A stretch of DNA of 64,000 nucleotides. It comes from Pseudomonas graminis (GTDB taxonomy: Bacteria > Pseudomonadota > Gammaproteobacteria > Pseudomonadales > Pseudomonadaceae). The translations under genes were made by a program, and so were the position numbers. Of the stretch, positions 44,267 to 53,130 are shown one piece after another. The notes below the pieces were generated by a model that did not search any database, was not told the DNA's origin, and was given only the letters and a program-made list of their open reading frames with translations. Where the stretch lies: the NCBI RefSeq assembly GCF_002093745.1, contig NZ_MTSB01000005.1, forward strand, positions 186,001 through 250,000, in the 5' to 3' direction. Numbering within the stretch: the first letter of the stretch is position 1; every line of letters starts with the position of its first letter.

Positions 44267-47200
44267 TCAGAAAACCGATCCGACCCGAGGCCCTTGGCTG
44301 TCCCGGGATTCGCTGCCGACCTGGGACAGGCTTGCCGCAAGCTCATCCTTTCGGAACGGCTTGGTAAGCCGCGGTAGCTCCGGGTCGATCCCTTCACGTT
44401 CGGCATAGCCAGAGACGAGAAGAATCGCAGTGCCGGGCCGGGAAGTACGGACCACCCTGGCTAGGTCGGTCCCACTGATGCCAGGCATCAGGTGGTCCGT
44501 GACAAGCAGGTCAAATGGCTGCCCGGTGTCCAGCAGGTGCAACGCCTCCTCGCCTGAAGCGGCTTCGATCACGTGGTAGCCCAGTTCGGCCAACATGTAT
44601 GAAGTGCTTGCACGTACAGGCTCCTCATCGTCGACCAACAGCACGACTCCATGCGCCGATTGTCGCTCCGGAACGTCGATAATGCGCAAGGCCACTGCCG
44701 GCAAGGCCATGCTGCGCGGAAGCCAAAGCTCCACGTTCGTTCCCAGGCCGGGCGAGCTTTGAATCGTCAGCGCGCCGTCCAGTTGAGATGCCAGCCCATG
44801 CACCATCGAGAGGCCGAGTCCGGTCCCTTTCCCGACACCCTTGGTCGAAAAGAACGGTTCCACCGCCCGGGCAAGCGTGGCTGCGTCCATCCCCGCGCCG
44901 GTGTCTGCAACTGACAGACACAGATATTCGCCTGTCGGAAGCTTCGAACGGTGACCGTTGAAGACCGCTTCCATGCTTGCAGATATCCTCATCGTGCCTC
45001 CCTCGATCATCGCGTCGCGCGCGTTCACGGAGAGGTTCAGGAGAGCCATCTCGAGCTGGTTCGGATCCGCCATCGCCGCCGGCAGATCCAACGGGGCATC
45101 GACGACGACCTTGATTTGCGGGCCGGTGGTGCTGGCCACGAGATCGCCCATATCACTCACCAGCTTTGCCACGTTGACCGGGACCGCCTGGAGCGGCTGA
45201 CGACGGGCGAACGCGAGCAACCGCTGCACGAGCGTCTTTGCACGGTCGGCCGATTGCAAGGCCCCGGAGATCAGCCATTGCTCCCGTTCGCCGCCCACAC
45301 CTCTGCGCTGGAGCATGTCGAGCGTGCCAACGATAGGCGTAAGCAGGTTGTTGAAGTCGTGAGCCACGCCGCCGGTCAACTGCCCCATGGCTTCCATCTT
45401 TTGACTCTGGCGTAGGGCCTGTTGGACCTCTTCGCGTTCGGCGATGGCTTGGGCTACTCGGGCTTCAAGCGTGGCGTTGAGCTCTCGCAACTCTTCCTCA
45501 GCCGCCTTGCGGGCGGTGACATCAACCACCGTGCCGGTGAAGCGCAGGCAGCGGTTGGCCGCATTGAATACGGCACGGCCCTTGGCCGCGACCCAGCGAA
45601 CAACGCCGTCCTCCCTGCCAATCGTGCGATAGTCCACCTCATAGAGCGCGCGCCGTTCCGGGTCGACGGCTGCCGCGAAGGCCATGATCGTTGCTTCTCG
45701 ATCTTCGGGATGCAAACCGTCGTAGAAGTCCTGAATCGTGACCGGCACGTCAGCCCGGATGCCGAACATCGCTTTGGTCAGTGGCGGCCAAATGAGCGTG
45801 TTATGAACGAGATCCACGTCCCAGAAGCCGATATCGGCGTTTTCTACCGCAAGGCGCAGTCGCTCCTCGCTTTCGCGCAGGCGCATTTCGGCACCTACCC
45901 GTTCGACATGCGCCCAGCAACGCTCGACCACTTCCTTGACCAGCGCGATCTCGGACGGTGACCAGTCTCGAGGCTGATCTTGATGAACCGCCATCATGGC
46001 CGTCAGTCGGCCGTCCTTTACAAGCGGGCAACAGATGATTGCGTCGACACCGATGGCTCTAAAGCTCTCAAGACCTCCGCCGTGGCTTATCTCTGCCGTC
46101 ATGTCGCGGATGATTAACGTACAGCCAGCGCGCATGTCATCCGCAGTCCGGGGGCCGAAAAGGTCCAGGCTGTACGTTCCGACCGAGCTCTGAATGCCGG
46201 GCGCAGTGTAGTCACTGCGAATCCAGAACCGGTCGTGATCGACGTCGACATCCGCGTAGGCGCAGCGTGACACGCTAAGCTCCTGCCCAAGCAGCCGGGT
46301 CGCGACGCGCATCGCCTCTTCGGCAGAGCGGACGTTAACCAACTGGCTGTCGAGCTCATCAAAAAAGCGCAGTCGCGTGGCGCTCTCTTGCAGCGCCGCT
46401 TCCGCCTGGTGCTCGGCCGTACGGTCGCGGAAGATTTTCACGAAGCCGCCATGGTTCATGGCGAGCGGCATCATCAATCCGGAACCCCAGAAGCGCGAGC
46501 CGTTCTTGCGAAGGTGCCAGCGCTCGTTGACGGCCCGGCCCTGATCCTGGGCGATGTCGAGTTCTCCGTAAAACACACGCTCGGTCTGGTCCGCGTCTGT
46601 GTAGAAGAGGTCGCCTGTGCGACCCACTACCTCCTCGGCGCTGTAGCCGACGACACGCTGGGCACCACTGTTCCAACTCGTCACGGTTCCCTGCGCATCG
46701 AACGTCATGATCGCGAAGTCCTCCGCGCCTTCGATGATCTGGCGGTAGCGTGCTTCGCTGACCCGGATCGCGGCCTTGGCCCGGGCACGGTGTACGACGA
46801 GTCCGACCGTCTGAACAACAAAATCGACGATCTCGATGTCCGCCGACAGTGGCTCGCGCGGTTCATGGTGGTACATCACAAACGTGCCGAGCACATCGCC
46901 CCGCGCCGAACGGATAGGCGTTGACCAGCAAGCGTGCAGGCCATGCCCGATGGCCAGCTCGCGGAACCCGGCCCAGAGCGGATCGTGCGCGATGTCGGAC
47001 ATGACCACCGGCTCGTCCTGAAATGACGCGGTGCTGCTCGAGCTTGCGCTCGGGGCGATGACAAAACCTTCGACGGCGTCACGGTAGGCGCCGGGAAGGC
47101 CAGGTCCTGAGCAATGCTGCAGTTGCTGGCCCTCCTCGCTCAGGAGCAGGATGCTTCCCAGGAAACGGGACGTGGACAGTGCTTCCACCTCGCGGACGAT

Positions 47201-47848
47201 TGCATCCAGCGCGACGTTGAGGGGCGTCTCTTCGACGGCCAGTTTCAGGATGCGGTTCTGTGCAGACCCAAGGGCCGCCGCGCGGTTGCGTGCCTGGGTA
47301 AGGCGGGCATTCTCAAGGGCAATCGTCGCCAGGCGCGCCAGGCTTTCCAGCCGTTTGATCGTATCCTGGTCGTGGGTGCGAACCTCCGACCAGTAGGCGC
47401 CGAGCGCTGCGACCGCCACAGGCCTGCCTATGGGCACCATGACGAGGCTACGGACGAAAGTCGGCGCATAGGCGTCCTGCGGGATACGTGGATCAAGCCG
47501 GACGTCGCGGATGGAAACCGTCTCACCGTGATGCATCACCCAACCCGAAATGCAGTGGTCGGTCGGGAATGTCTGACCTTGCCAAAGCGGAGAGACAGCA
47601 TCCTCCGCGACATAGGAACAGCGCCCGCCATGTTCAATGACCACCGCGACGCCCTCCGCTTCGACAGCGGCACGCGCCGTGTCACGAAGCACAGCGACGA
47701 CCTCTTCCACCGATGTTGCCATGACCAGCCGCTCACTCGCGCTCAGCACATGAGACAAGCGCTCATCACCGCCTTGAAACACCGGAACAGTATGCAAACG
47801 GATCTCCCGACAACGGCCACAGAATCTCTTTTCTACGGACGGGTTCAA
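44267..47848 (-). CDS. hybrid sensor histidine kinase (GAF/PAS multi-domain)
   Basis: A 1193-aa cytosolic hybrid kinase with no membrane helix. Approximate order: GAF (30–185), GAF (190–355), PAS/PAC (368–480), GAF (495–650), PAS (660–785), coiled coil (780–815), HisKA with H830 (VAHDFNNLL), HATPase with N943 (NLSVNARDA) and GTGLGLSMV, and a C-terminal receiver with D1118 (VTDHLMPG) and K1163. No DNA-binding output or partner regulator is adjacent. The start is uncertain: the frame opens at a TTG without a ribosome site, and an ATG at residue 43 falls inside the first GAF. It could sense a small ligand or redox state. Confidence 0.85.
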   Translation of the reverse strand: MNPSVEKRFCGRCREIRLHTVPVFQGGDERLSHVLSASERLVMATSVEEVVAVLRDTARAAVEAEGVAVVIEHGGRCSYVAEDAVSPLWQGQTFPTDHCISGWVMHHGETVSIRDVRLDPRIPQDAYAPTFVRSLVMVPIGRPVAVAALGAYWSEVRTHDQDTIKRLESLARLATIALENARLTQARNRAAALGSAQNRILKLAVEETPLNVALDAIVREVEALSTSRFLGSILLLSEEGQQLQHCSGPGLPGAYRDAVEGFVIAPSASSSSTASFQDEPVVMSDIAHDPLWAGFRELAIGHGLHACWSTPIRSARGDVLGTFVMYHHEPREPLSADIEIVDFVVQTVGLVVHRARAKAAIRVSEARYRQIIEGAEDFAIMTFDAQGTVTSWNSGAQRVVGYSAEEVVGRTGDLFYTDADQTERVFYGELDIAQDQGRAVNERWHLRKNGSRFWGSGLMMPLAMNHGGFVKIFRDRTAEHQAEAALQESATRLRFFDELDSQLVNVRSAEEAMRVATRLLGQELSVSRCAYADVDVDHDRFWIRSDYTAPGIQSSVGTYSLDLFGPRTADDMRAGCTLIIRDMTAEISHGGGLESFRAIGVDAIICCPLVKDGRLTAMMAVHQDQPRDWSPSEIALVKEVVERCWAHVERVGAEMRLRESEERLRLAVENADIGFWDVDLVHNTLIWPPLTKAMFGIRADVPVTIQDFYDGLHPEDREATIMAFAAAVDPERRALYEVDYRTIGREDGVVRWVAAKGRAVFNAANRCLRFTGTVVDVTARKAAEEELRELNATLEARVAQAIAEREEVQQALRQSQKMEAMGQLTGGVAHDFNNLLTPIVGTLDMLQRRGVGGEREQWLISGALQSADRAKTLVQRLLAFARRQPLQAVPVNVAKLVSDMGDLVASTTGPQIKVVVDAPLDLPAAMADPNQLEMALLNLSVNARDAMIEGGTMRISASMEAVFNGHRSKLPTGEYLCLSVADTGAGMDAATLARAVEPFFSTKGVGKGTGLGLSMVHGLASQLDGALTIQSSPGLGTNVELWLPRSMALPAVALRIIDVPERQSAHGVVLLVDDEEPVRASTSYMLAELGYHVIEAASGEEALHLLDTGQPFDLLVTDHLMPGISGTDLARVVRTSRPGTAILLVSGYAEREGIDPELPRLTKPFRKDELAASLSQVGSESRDSQGPRVGSVF

Positions 47849-48061
47849 AATGAATGAGGCAAAAGAGGATTATGCAGGGCTTTTGACCTGGACACGGTCC
47901 TGATCCAGTTTCTCAGAAATACGCCCGATGAGCATCACTTGCGCCACGCTGACTGATGAATTGACGGTCTGATGACCTTACGCAGGCTATTAAAATCGTG
48001 AACTACGTCACCAGTAGGCTTTAATGCCAGAATATTTGGATTGGTTTGTTTGGAGATCACC

Positions 48062-49915
48062 ATGCTTCGCGCATTTGAAAAATGGCTCGACCCCTTCCCG
48101 CCCGACGAAGTACCGCCGCCACCTGAAGGCCTGATTCGGTTTCTCTGGGCCTGCACACGGGGCGCCCGCGGTTATGTGCTTGCGCTTGCGCTGCTCAGTG
48201 CCGGTGTGTCGATTTACGAAGCCTGGCTGTTTTCTTTCCTCGGGCAGGTCGTGGACCTGCTGTCGACCTGGCAGGCCGGCGGTGACGCGGGCATGCAGGA
48301 AAGCCAGGTGCTGTGGAGCATCGGCATCATTCTGGTGGCCAGCATCGGGCTGGTCGCGTTGCGCACCATGGTTCAGCATCAGGTACTGGCGATCAACCTG
48401 CCGCTGCGGCTGCGTTGGGACTTCCATCGCCTGATGCTGCGGCAAAGCCTGTCGTTCTTTTCCGATGAGTTCTCCGGCCGGGTCACGACCAAGGTGATGC
48501 AGACGGCGCTCTCCGTGCGCGATGTGCTGTTCACCCTCATCGAGATCGCGCCGGGAATCGGGGTGTATTTCATCGCGATCATCGCACTGGCCGGTGGCTT
48601 CGACCTGAAACTGATGCTGCCCTTCCTTGCCTGGATCGCACTGTTCGGGTTGGCCATGCTGTATTTCGTGCCTCGCCTGGGCAAAGTCGGGCAGGAACAG
48701 GCCAATGCACGGTCGTCGATGACCGGGCGTATCTCGGATGCCTACACCAACATCACCACGGTAAAGCTGTTCTCTCACTCCAAACGTGAGGCGCATTTCG
48801 CGCGTGCTGCGATGGAGGATTTCAAACTCACCGGCTTACGCCAGATGCGCCTGGTCAGCCAGTTCGAAATCGTCAACCAGGCATTGGTGGTTGCACTGAT
48901 CATGGGGGCAGGCGGTTATGCGCTGTGGCTGTGGCACCAAGGCCAGGTCGGTACGGGTGCTGTGGCGGCGATTACCGCGATGGCGTTGCGTATCAACGGC
49001 ATGTCGCACTGGATCATGTGGCAGATGACCTCTCTGTTCGAGAACATCGGCACCGTGCAGGATGGCATGGCCACCTTGACCCGCGGCCCCAAAGTGCAGG
49101 ATGCGCCAGACGCCACCGTCCTGAACACCACGGGTGGCGCGGTGACTTTCGACAATGTAGGTTTCAACTACAACGGCGAACGTCAGGTACTCGACGGCCT
49201 GAACCTGAGCATTCGCCCGGGTGAAAAAATCGGTCTGGTGGGCCGCTCCGGAGCGGGAAAATCCACACTCATCAACCTGCTGTTGCGCTTCTATGATGTG
49301 GACGAAGGTGAAATACGCATCGACGGGCAAAACATCGCGCACGTGACTCAGGACAGCCTGCGCAGCGCCATCGGTATGGTCACTCAGGACACGTCCCTGC
49401 TGCACCGGTCCATTCGCGACAACATCGCCTATGGCCGCCCGGATGCTACCGACGAGCAGATCCGTAGCGCTGCGGTCGATGCGCAGGCCGATGGGTTCAT
49501 CAGCCAGTTGAGCGACAAGCAAGGCCATAGCGGTTACGACACCCTGGTGGGTGAGCGCGGCATCAAGCTTTCGGGCGGCCAGCGTCAACGTGTCGCGATA
49601 GCCCGGGTGATGCTCAAGAATGCCCCGATCCTGTTACTGGACGAAGCCACCAGCGCACTGGATTCGGAAGTCGAGGTGGCCATCCAGGAAAGCCTTGATG
49701 AAATGATGGAGGGCAAGACCGTGATTGCCATCGCCCATCGCCTGTCCACCATTGCTGCTATGGACAGACTCATCGTCATGGACGATGGGCGCATCATCGA
49801 ACAAGGCACCCACGCAGAACTGCTTGGCAAAAACGGCACCTACGCGCGGCTGTGGCATCACCAGAGTGGCGGATTTCTGGGTGAGGATCAGGGCGTGACC
49901 GACACTGAGGAATAG
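48062..49915 (+). CDS. ABC transporter, fused permease/ATPase (exporter type)
   Basis: A 617-aa half-transporter. A six-helix exporter membrane domain (residues about 30–330) is followed by an ATPase with Walker A GRSGAGKST (about 400), Q-loop MVTQDTSLLHRS, signature KLSGGQRQR, Walker B ILLLDEATSALDSE and H-loop IAHRLST. The MsbA/MDR-type layout predicts homodimeric export of a lipid, drug or peptide. GGAG precedes the ATG. It diverges from the histidine kinase gene, with no obvious functional tie to either neighbour. Confidence 0.92.
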   Translation: MLRAFEKWLDPFPPDEVPPPPEGLIRFLWACTRGARGYVLALALLSAGVSIYEAWLFSFLGQVVDLLSTWQAGGDAGMQESQVLWSIGIILVASIGLVALRTMVQHQVLAINLPLRLRWDFHRLMLRQSLSFFSDEFSGRVTTKVMQTALSVRDVLFTLIEIAPGIGVYFIAIIALAGGFDLKLMLPFLAWIALFGLAMLYFVPRLGKVGQEQANARSSMTGRISDAYTNITTVKLFSHSKREAHFARAAMEDFKLTGLRQMRLVSQFEIVNQALVVALIMGAGGYALWLWHQGQVGTGAVAAITAMALRINGMSHWIMWQMTSLFENIGTVQDGMATLTRGPKVQDAPDATVLNTTGGAVTFDNVGFNYNGERQVLDGLNLSIRPGEKIGLVGRSGAGKSTLINLLLRFYDVDEGEIRIDGQNIAHVTQDSLRSAIGMVTQDTSLLHRSIRDNIAYGRPDATDEQIRSAAVDAQADGFISQLSDKQGHSGYDTLVGERGIKLSGGQRQRVAIARVMLKNAPILLLDEATSALDSEVEVAIQESLDEMMEGKTVIAIAHRLSTIAAMDRLIVMDDGRIIEQGTHAELLGKNGTYARLWHHQSGGFLGEDQGVTDTEE

Positions 49916-50061
49916 GCATGGGCGGTCTGCTGGCGGGTTCCCTGCACTCCAGGCTGCTTTGGCATTGCACAGCCTGTCATCGACAGAATACGGCAATGCA
50001 GAAGACCCGGTGTTCCCGGAACATCTCTCAGCAATGCACGGAAAATCATGGCGGGCATCAC

Positions 50062-50080
50062 TAGACGACCGGTCGGTTTA
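50062..50080. promoter_or_regulatory. TetR (NemR-like) operator 1
   Basis: TAGACGACCGGTCGGTTTA, centred on the palindrome GACCGGTC (50067–50074), lies 18 nt before the TetR start. The same 13-base core recurs upstream of the OYE gene, and it resembles the known NemR box, so autoregulation is likely. Confidence 0.7.
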
Positions 50081-50097
50081 CATTTAGGATGCTCGCC

Positions 50098-50679
50098 ATG
50101 AAGAAACCCGCCCAGGACATGCGCCAGCACATCATTGATGTCGCCAGGTCGCTGATGACGAACAAAGGCTACACCGCAGTCGGCCTCGCTGAAGTGCTGA
50201 GTACGGCCGGCGTACCCAAAGGTTCGTTTTACTATTACTTCAAATCGAAAGAAGAATTCGGTCAGGCGCTGCTGGAAGAGTATTTTTCCGAGTACCTGGG
50301 CCGGGTCGACGCACTGATGGCGCGTCCCGGTACTGGCGCGGAACGGTTACTGGCCTATTTCATGTACTGGACAGAAACCCAAGGCACCAGTCTTCCCGAA
50401 GGCAAGTGCCTGGTGGTCAAACTGGGCGCGGAAGTTTGTGATCTGTCCGAGGACATGCGCAGCGTTCTGGAAACCGGCACTGCACAGATCATCAATCGCA
50501 TCACCGCCTGCGTAGAACAGGGTGTATCCGACGGCAGTGTTCACCCCGAAGGCGATCACCGCGGTTTTGCGGAATCCCTTTATCAACTCTGGCTGGGTGC
50601 CTCCCTGCTTGTGAAGGTCAACAAGTCCACCGCACCCTTCGATAGAGCACTGCACATGACAAAGCGCCTGCTTAAGTAG
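50098..50679 (+). CDS. TetR-family regulator (NemR-like)
   Basis: A 193-aa TetR regulator: helix-turn-helix TAVGLAEVLSTAGVPKGSFYYYFKSKEEF (residues about 25–53, in part) and a ligand domain with Cys residues (EGKCLVVKLGAEVCDLSEDM, about 105–122) that recall the redox-active cysteines of NemR. It precedes an old-yellow-enzyme gene, and matching operators flank it, as in the E. coli nemR–nemA pair that responds to electrophiles and hypochlorite. AGGAT precedes ATG 50098. A terminator overlaps its 3' end. Confidence 0.9.
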   Translation: MKKPAQDMRQHIIDVARSLMTNKGYTAVGLAEVLSTAGVPKGSFYYYFKSKEEFGQALLEEYFSEYLGRVDALMARPGTGAERLLAYFMYWTETQGTSLPEGKCLVVKLGAEVCDLSEDMRSVLETGTAQIINRITACVEQGVSDGSVHPEGDHRGFAESLYQLWLGASLLVKVNKSTAPFDRALHMTKRLLK

Positions 50680-50692
50680 CGGGCGTTTTTTT
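50665..50692 (+). terminator. terminator overlapping the tetR 3' end
   Basis: CGCCTGCT (50665–50672) pairs with AGCGGGCG (50678–50685) and is followed by seven T residues. The stem includes the last sense codons and the stop of the TetR gene. The OYE gene therefore relies mainly on its own promoter. Confidence 0.75.
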
Positions 50693-50703
50693 AACCATTT
50701 TAG

Positions 50704-50721
50704 TAGACGACCGGTCCACTA
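50704..50721. promoter_or_regulatory. TetR (NemR-like) operator 2
   Basis: TAGACGACCGGTCCACTA, with GACCGGTC at 50709–50716 and outer arms TAG/CTA, lies 15 nt before the OYE gene. Its 13-base core is identical to operator 1. Confidence 0.7.
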
Positions 50722-50735
50722 ACGAGGTATTTCCA

Positions 50736-51839
50736 ATGAAAGACTCCACCCCAAACACCGATCTTTTCTCTCCGATGCGAATGGGTTCGATTGATCTGGC
50801 GAACAGAATTGTCATGGCGCCTGTGACACGCAGTCGTTACGCCGAGGACGGTGTGCCGAACGACATGCACGCGACCTATTATGCGCAACGTGCGACGGCA
50901 GGCTTGATCGTGGCCGAGGCGACCAACATTTCGGCGCAAGGCCGAGGCTATGCTGCAACGCCCGGGATCTGGAACGAAGACCATGTCGCAGGCTGGCGGA
51001 AAGTCACGGACGCCGTGCATGCCGCCGGTGGCAAGATCGTCAGCCAGCTCTGGCACGTAGGCCGGTTCTCCAGTGTCGACCTACAACCCGGTGGTAAAGC
51101 GCCGGTAGCGCCCTCCGCCATCCAGGCTGAAGGCAACACCTACACCGTCGACGGCTTTGTGCCTGTCTCCATGCCGCGCGCGCTGGAAACCGACGAAATT
51201 CCCGGCATCATCGAGCAATACCGACAGGCAGCTGAAAATGCCAAACGGGCCGGTTTTGATGGCGTTGAGGTTCACTCGGCCAACAGTTATCTGCTCGACC
51301 AGTTTCTGCGCGACTCGACCAACCAGCGCACCGACCGGTACGGCGGCTCGATAGAGAACCGGGCCCGTCTGACGTTGGAAGTGACCCGGGCCATCGTCGA
51401 CATCTGGGGCAATGACCGTGTCGGCATTCGCCTGTCGCCGGTCACGCCCGATGCCGGTAACACTGCACCGGACAGCAACGTCATGGGCCTGCATGGCTAT
51501 CTGATCCAGCAGTTGAACGCACTCAATCTTGCCTATTTGCACTTTGTCGAAGGGGCGACGGCCACTTCCCGTGAGGTCCCGGAAGGCGTCGATATGGATG
51601 CCTTGAGCGCTCAGTTCAATGGCCCGTTCATTGGCAACAATAACTATGACCTCGAGATGGCGGTCGAGCGCCGGGCGCAGGGCAAGATCGACGCCGTGGC
51701 GTTCGGTCGCCTGTTCATCTCCAACCCCGACCTCGTCGCCCGCCTGTTTCACGGGGCCGAACTGACCATTGCTCCACGTGAGTCCTACTACGGCGGCGGC
51801 GCCAAAGGTTATACCGACTGGCCGCTGGGTCAGTACTGA
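50736..51839 (+). CDS. old yellow enzyme-family alkene reductase (NemA-like)
   Basis: A 367-aa FMN-dependent ene-reductase. Key segments: LANRIVMAPVTRSRY, QLWHVGRFS, GFDGVEVHSANSYLLDQFLRD (substrate His/Asn pair in HSAN), NRTDRYGGSIENR-type NQRTDRYGGS, and AFGRLFISNPDLV. It reduces electrophilic enones, quinones and nitro compounds with NADPH. It follows a NemR-like regulator and an operator that should couple expression to electrophile stress, and it precedes an NTF2-like and an SDR gene in the same direction. Confidence 0.94.
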   Translation: MKDSTPNTDLFSPMRMGSIDLANRIVMAPVTRSRYAEDGVPNDMHATYYAQRATAGLIVAEATNISAQGRGYAATPGIWNEDHVAGWRKVTDAVHAAGGKIVSQLWHVGRFSSVDLQPGGKAPVAPSAIQAEGNTYTVDGFVPVSMPRALETDEIPGIIEQYRQAAENAKRAGFDGVEVHSANSYLLDQFLRDSTNQRTDRYGGSIENRARLTLEVTRAIVDIWGNDRVGIRLSPVTPDAGNTAPDSNVMGLHGYLIQQLNALNLAYLHFVEGATATSREVPEGVDMDALSAQFNGPFIGNNNYDLEMAVERRAQGKIDAVAFGRLFISNPDLVARLFHGAELTIAPRESYYGGGAKGYTDWPLGQY

Positions 51840-52010
51840 AACCTGTTTGAGCTTTGCCGCCTTATCGACGCGCCCGTTGCAGCCCATACGATCACGTGAA
51901 CGACCTGATCATCTCGCCAAGCCGCCAGGACTGGTGATCGGCCAGGTGCTGTTTATTCACCCACACAATGTGTTCGCCACATCTGCTGTTCCCCCAAGGA
52001 GTACTGTCCC

Positions 52011-52397
52011 ATGAGCAAGAACATCAAAGCCGTACCCACCCGCGATTACAATGCCGTCATCGCCACCGCCAGCCAGTATGTAGAAGGCTTGCGCATCGGC
52101 AGCGTTGCGACTATCGAGGAAGCCTTTCACAAGGATGCGGTGATGTATGGCTTCACCAACGGTCAATTGCTGGGCGGACCGATCAGCAATCTGTACACGT
52201 TTGTCGAAACCAACGGTACTGCACCCGATATCACCACGCGGCTGGACATACTCGCCATCACTCCAACCACGGCGGTGGTACGCATTGACATGGAAAAAGA
52301 TGCGATCGGTGCTGACTACAATGACTACCTGACGCTGATCAAAATCGATGGCACCTGGAAAGTGATTGCCAAGGTTTACCACCAGTTTGAAGGTTGA
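52011..52397 (+). CDS. NTF2-like/lumazine-binding-like small protein
   Basis: A 128-aa protein of the SnoaL/NTF2-like type (Lumazine_bd_2-like pattern): an N-terminal helix pair (YVEGLRIGSVATIEEAFHKDAVMYG), then a curved sheet ending DYLTLIKIDGTWKVIAKVYHQF. Such proteins are small cytosolic binders or isomerases and often accompany redox enzymes. GGAG precedes the ATG. It lies 171 nt after the OYE gene and 60 nt before an SDR gene. Confidence 0.85.
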   Translation: MSKNIKAVPTRDYNAVIATASQYVEGLRIGSVATIEEAFHKDAVMYGFTNGQLLGGPISNLYTFVETNGTAPDITTRLDILAITPTTAVVRIDMEKDAIGADYNDYLTLIKIDGTWKVIAKVYHQFEG

Positions 52398-52457
52398 TGC
52401 GACAAAGGAGCGCCGACATCAGAGCGTGCCGGCACCCCACCCACAGAGGAATATCTG

Positions 52458-53114
52458 ATGCCCAGAATTTTTGTCATCGGGGCCGCAGGCAAGGTTGGCC
52501 TGCGCCTTATAAAAAACCTTGGCAACAGCGGTCATGAAGTGATCGCACTGCACCGCAAGGAGAAGCAGTCGGCGCTGATCAAGGCAACGGGTGCCCTGCC
52601 CTTGCCTGGAAACCTGGTCGAGATGGATGCACCTGCGCTGGCCAGTGCAATGGCCAGCAGTGACGTGGTGGTTTTCACCGCCGGGGCTGGCGGTGCAGGC
52701 ATTGAGCTGACCAACGCCATTGACGGCGAAGGTCTGAAAACTTCAGTAGCAGCCGCTGAGCTCGCTGGCGTTCGACGCTTCCTGTTGGTGTCGGCATTTC
52801 CCGAAGCCGCACGCGGTACAGACACTTCCGCTGGTTTCGAGAACTACATGAGGGTGAAGAAAGACGCCGATGTATGCCTGGCCTCTTCCGCACTTGACTG
52901 GGTCATTCTCAGGCCGGGCACCCTGGTCGATAGCGCAGGTTCGGGCAAGGTCAGCGCAGGTCCGGCCATTCCGTACGGCGACATCCCGCGCGATGACGTA
53001 GCGGCTTTTCTGGCAGCACTGGTCGACCAGCCTGAAATATCCCGACAGATCATCGAGCTTACCGAAGGCACCACGCCTGTCGATCAGGCGGTAAAAGCAC
53101 TCGGCCAGCGCTGA
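52458..53114 (+). CDS. NAD(P)-binding atypical SDR (NmrA/YwnB-like)
   Basis: A 218-aa Rossmann-fold protein. The nucleotide motif is FVIGAAGKVGLRLIKNL (GxxGxxG). The middle segment SDVVVFTAGAGG and the late WVILRPGTLVD are typical of atypical SDRs that lack the YxxxK catalytic pair. It is probably an NADPH-binding sensor or epimerase-like enzyme. GAGG lies before the ATG. It is the last gene of the OYE operon, converging on the second OYE gene with a 16-nt gap. Confidence 0.88.
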   Translation: MPRIFVIGAAGKVGLRLIKNLGNSGHEVIALHRKEKQSALIKATGALPLPGNLVEMDAPALASAMASSDVVVFTAGAGGAGIELTNAIDGEGLKTSVAAAELAGVRRFLLVSAFPEAARGTDTSAGFENYMRVKKDADVCLASSALDWVILRPGTLVDSAGSGKVSAGPAIPYGDIPRDDVAAFLAALVDQPEISRQIIELTEGTTPVDQAVKALGQR

Positions 53115-53130
53115 TACGGGTCAGCAATGG

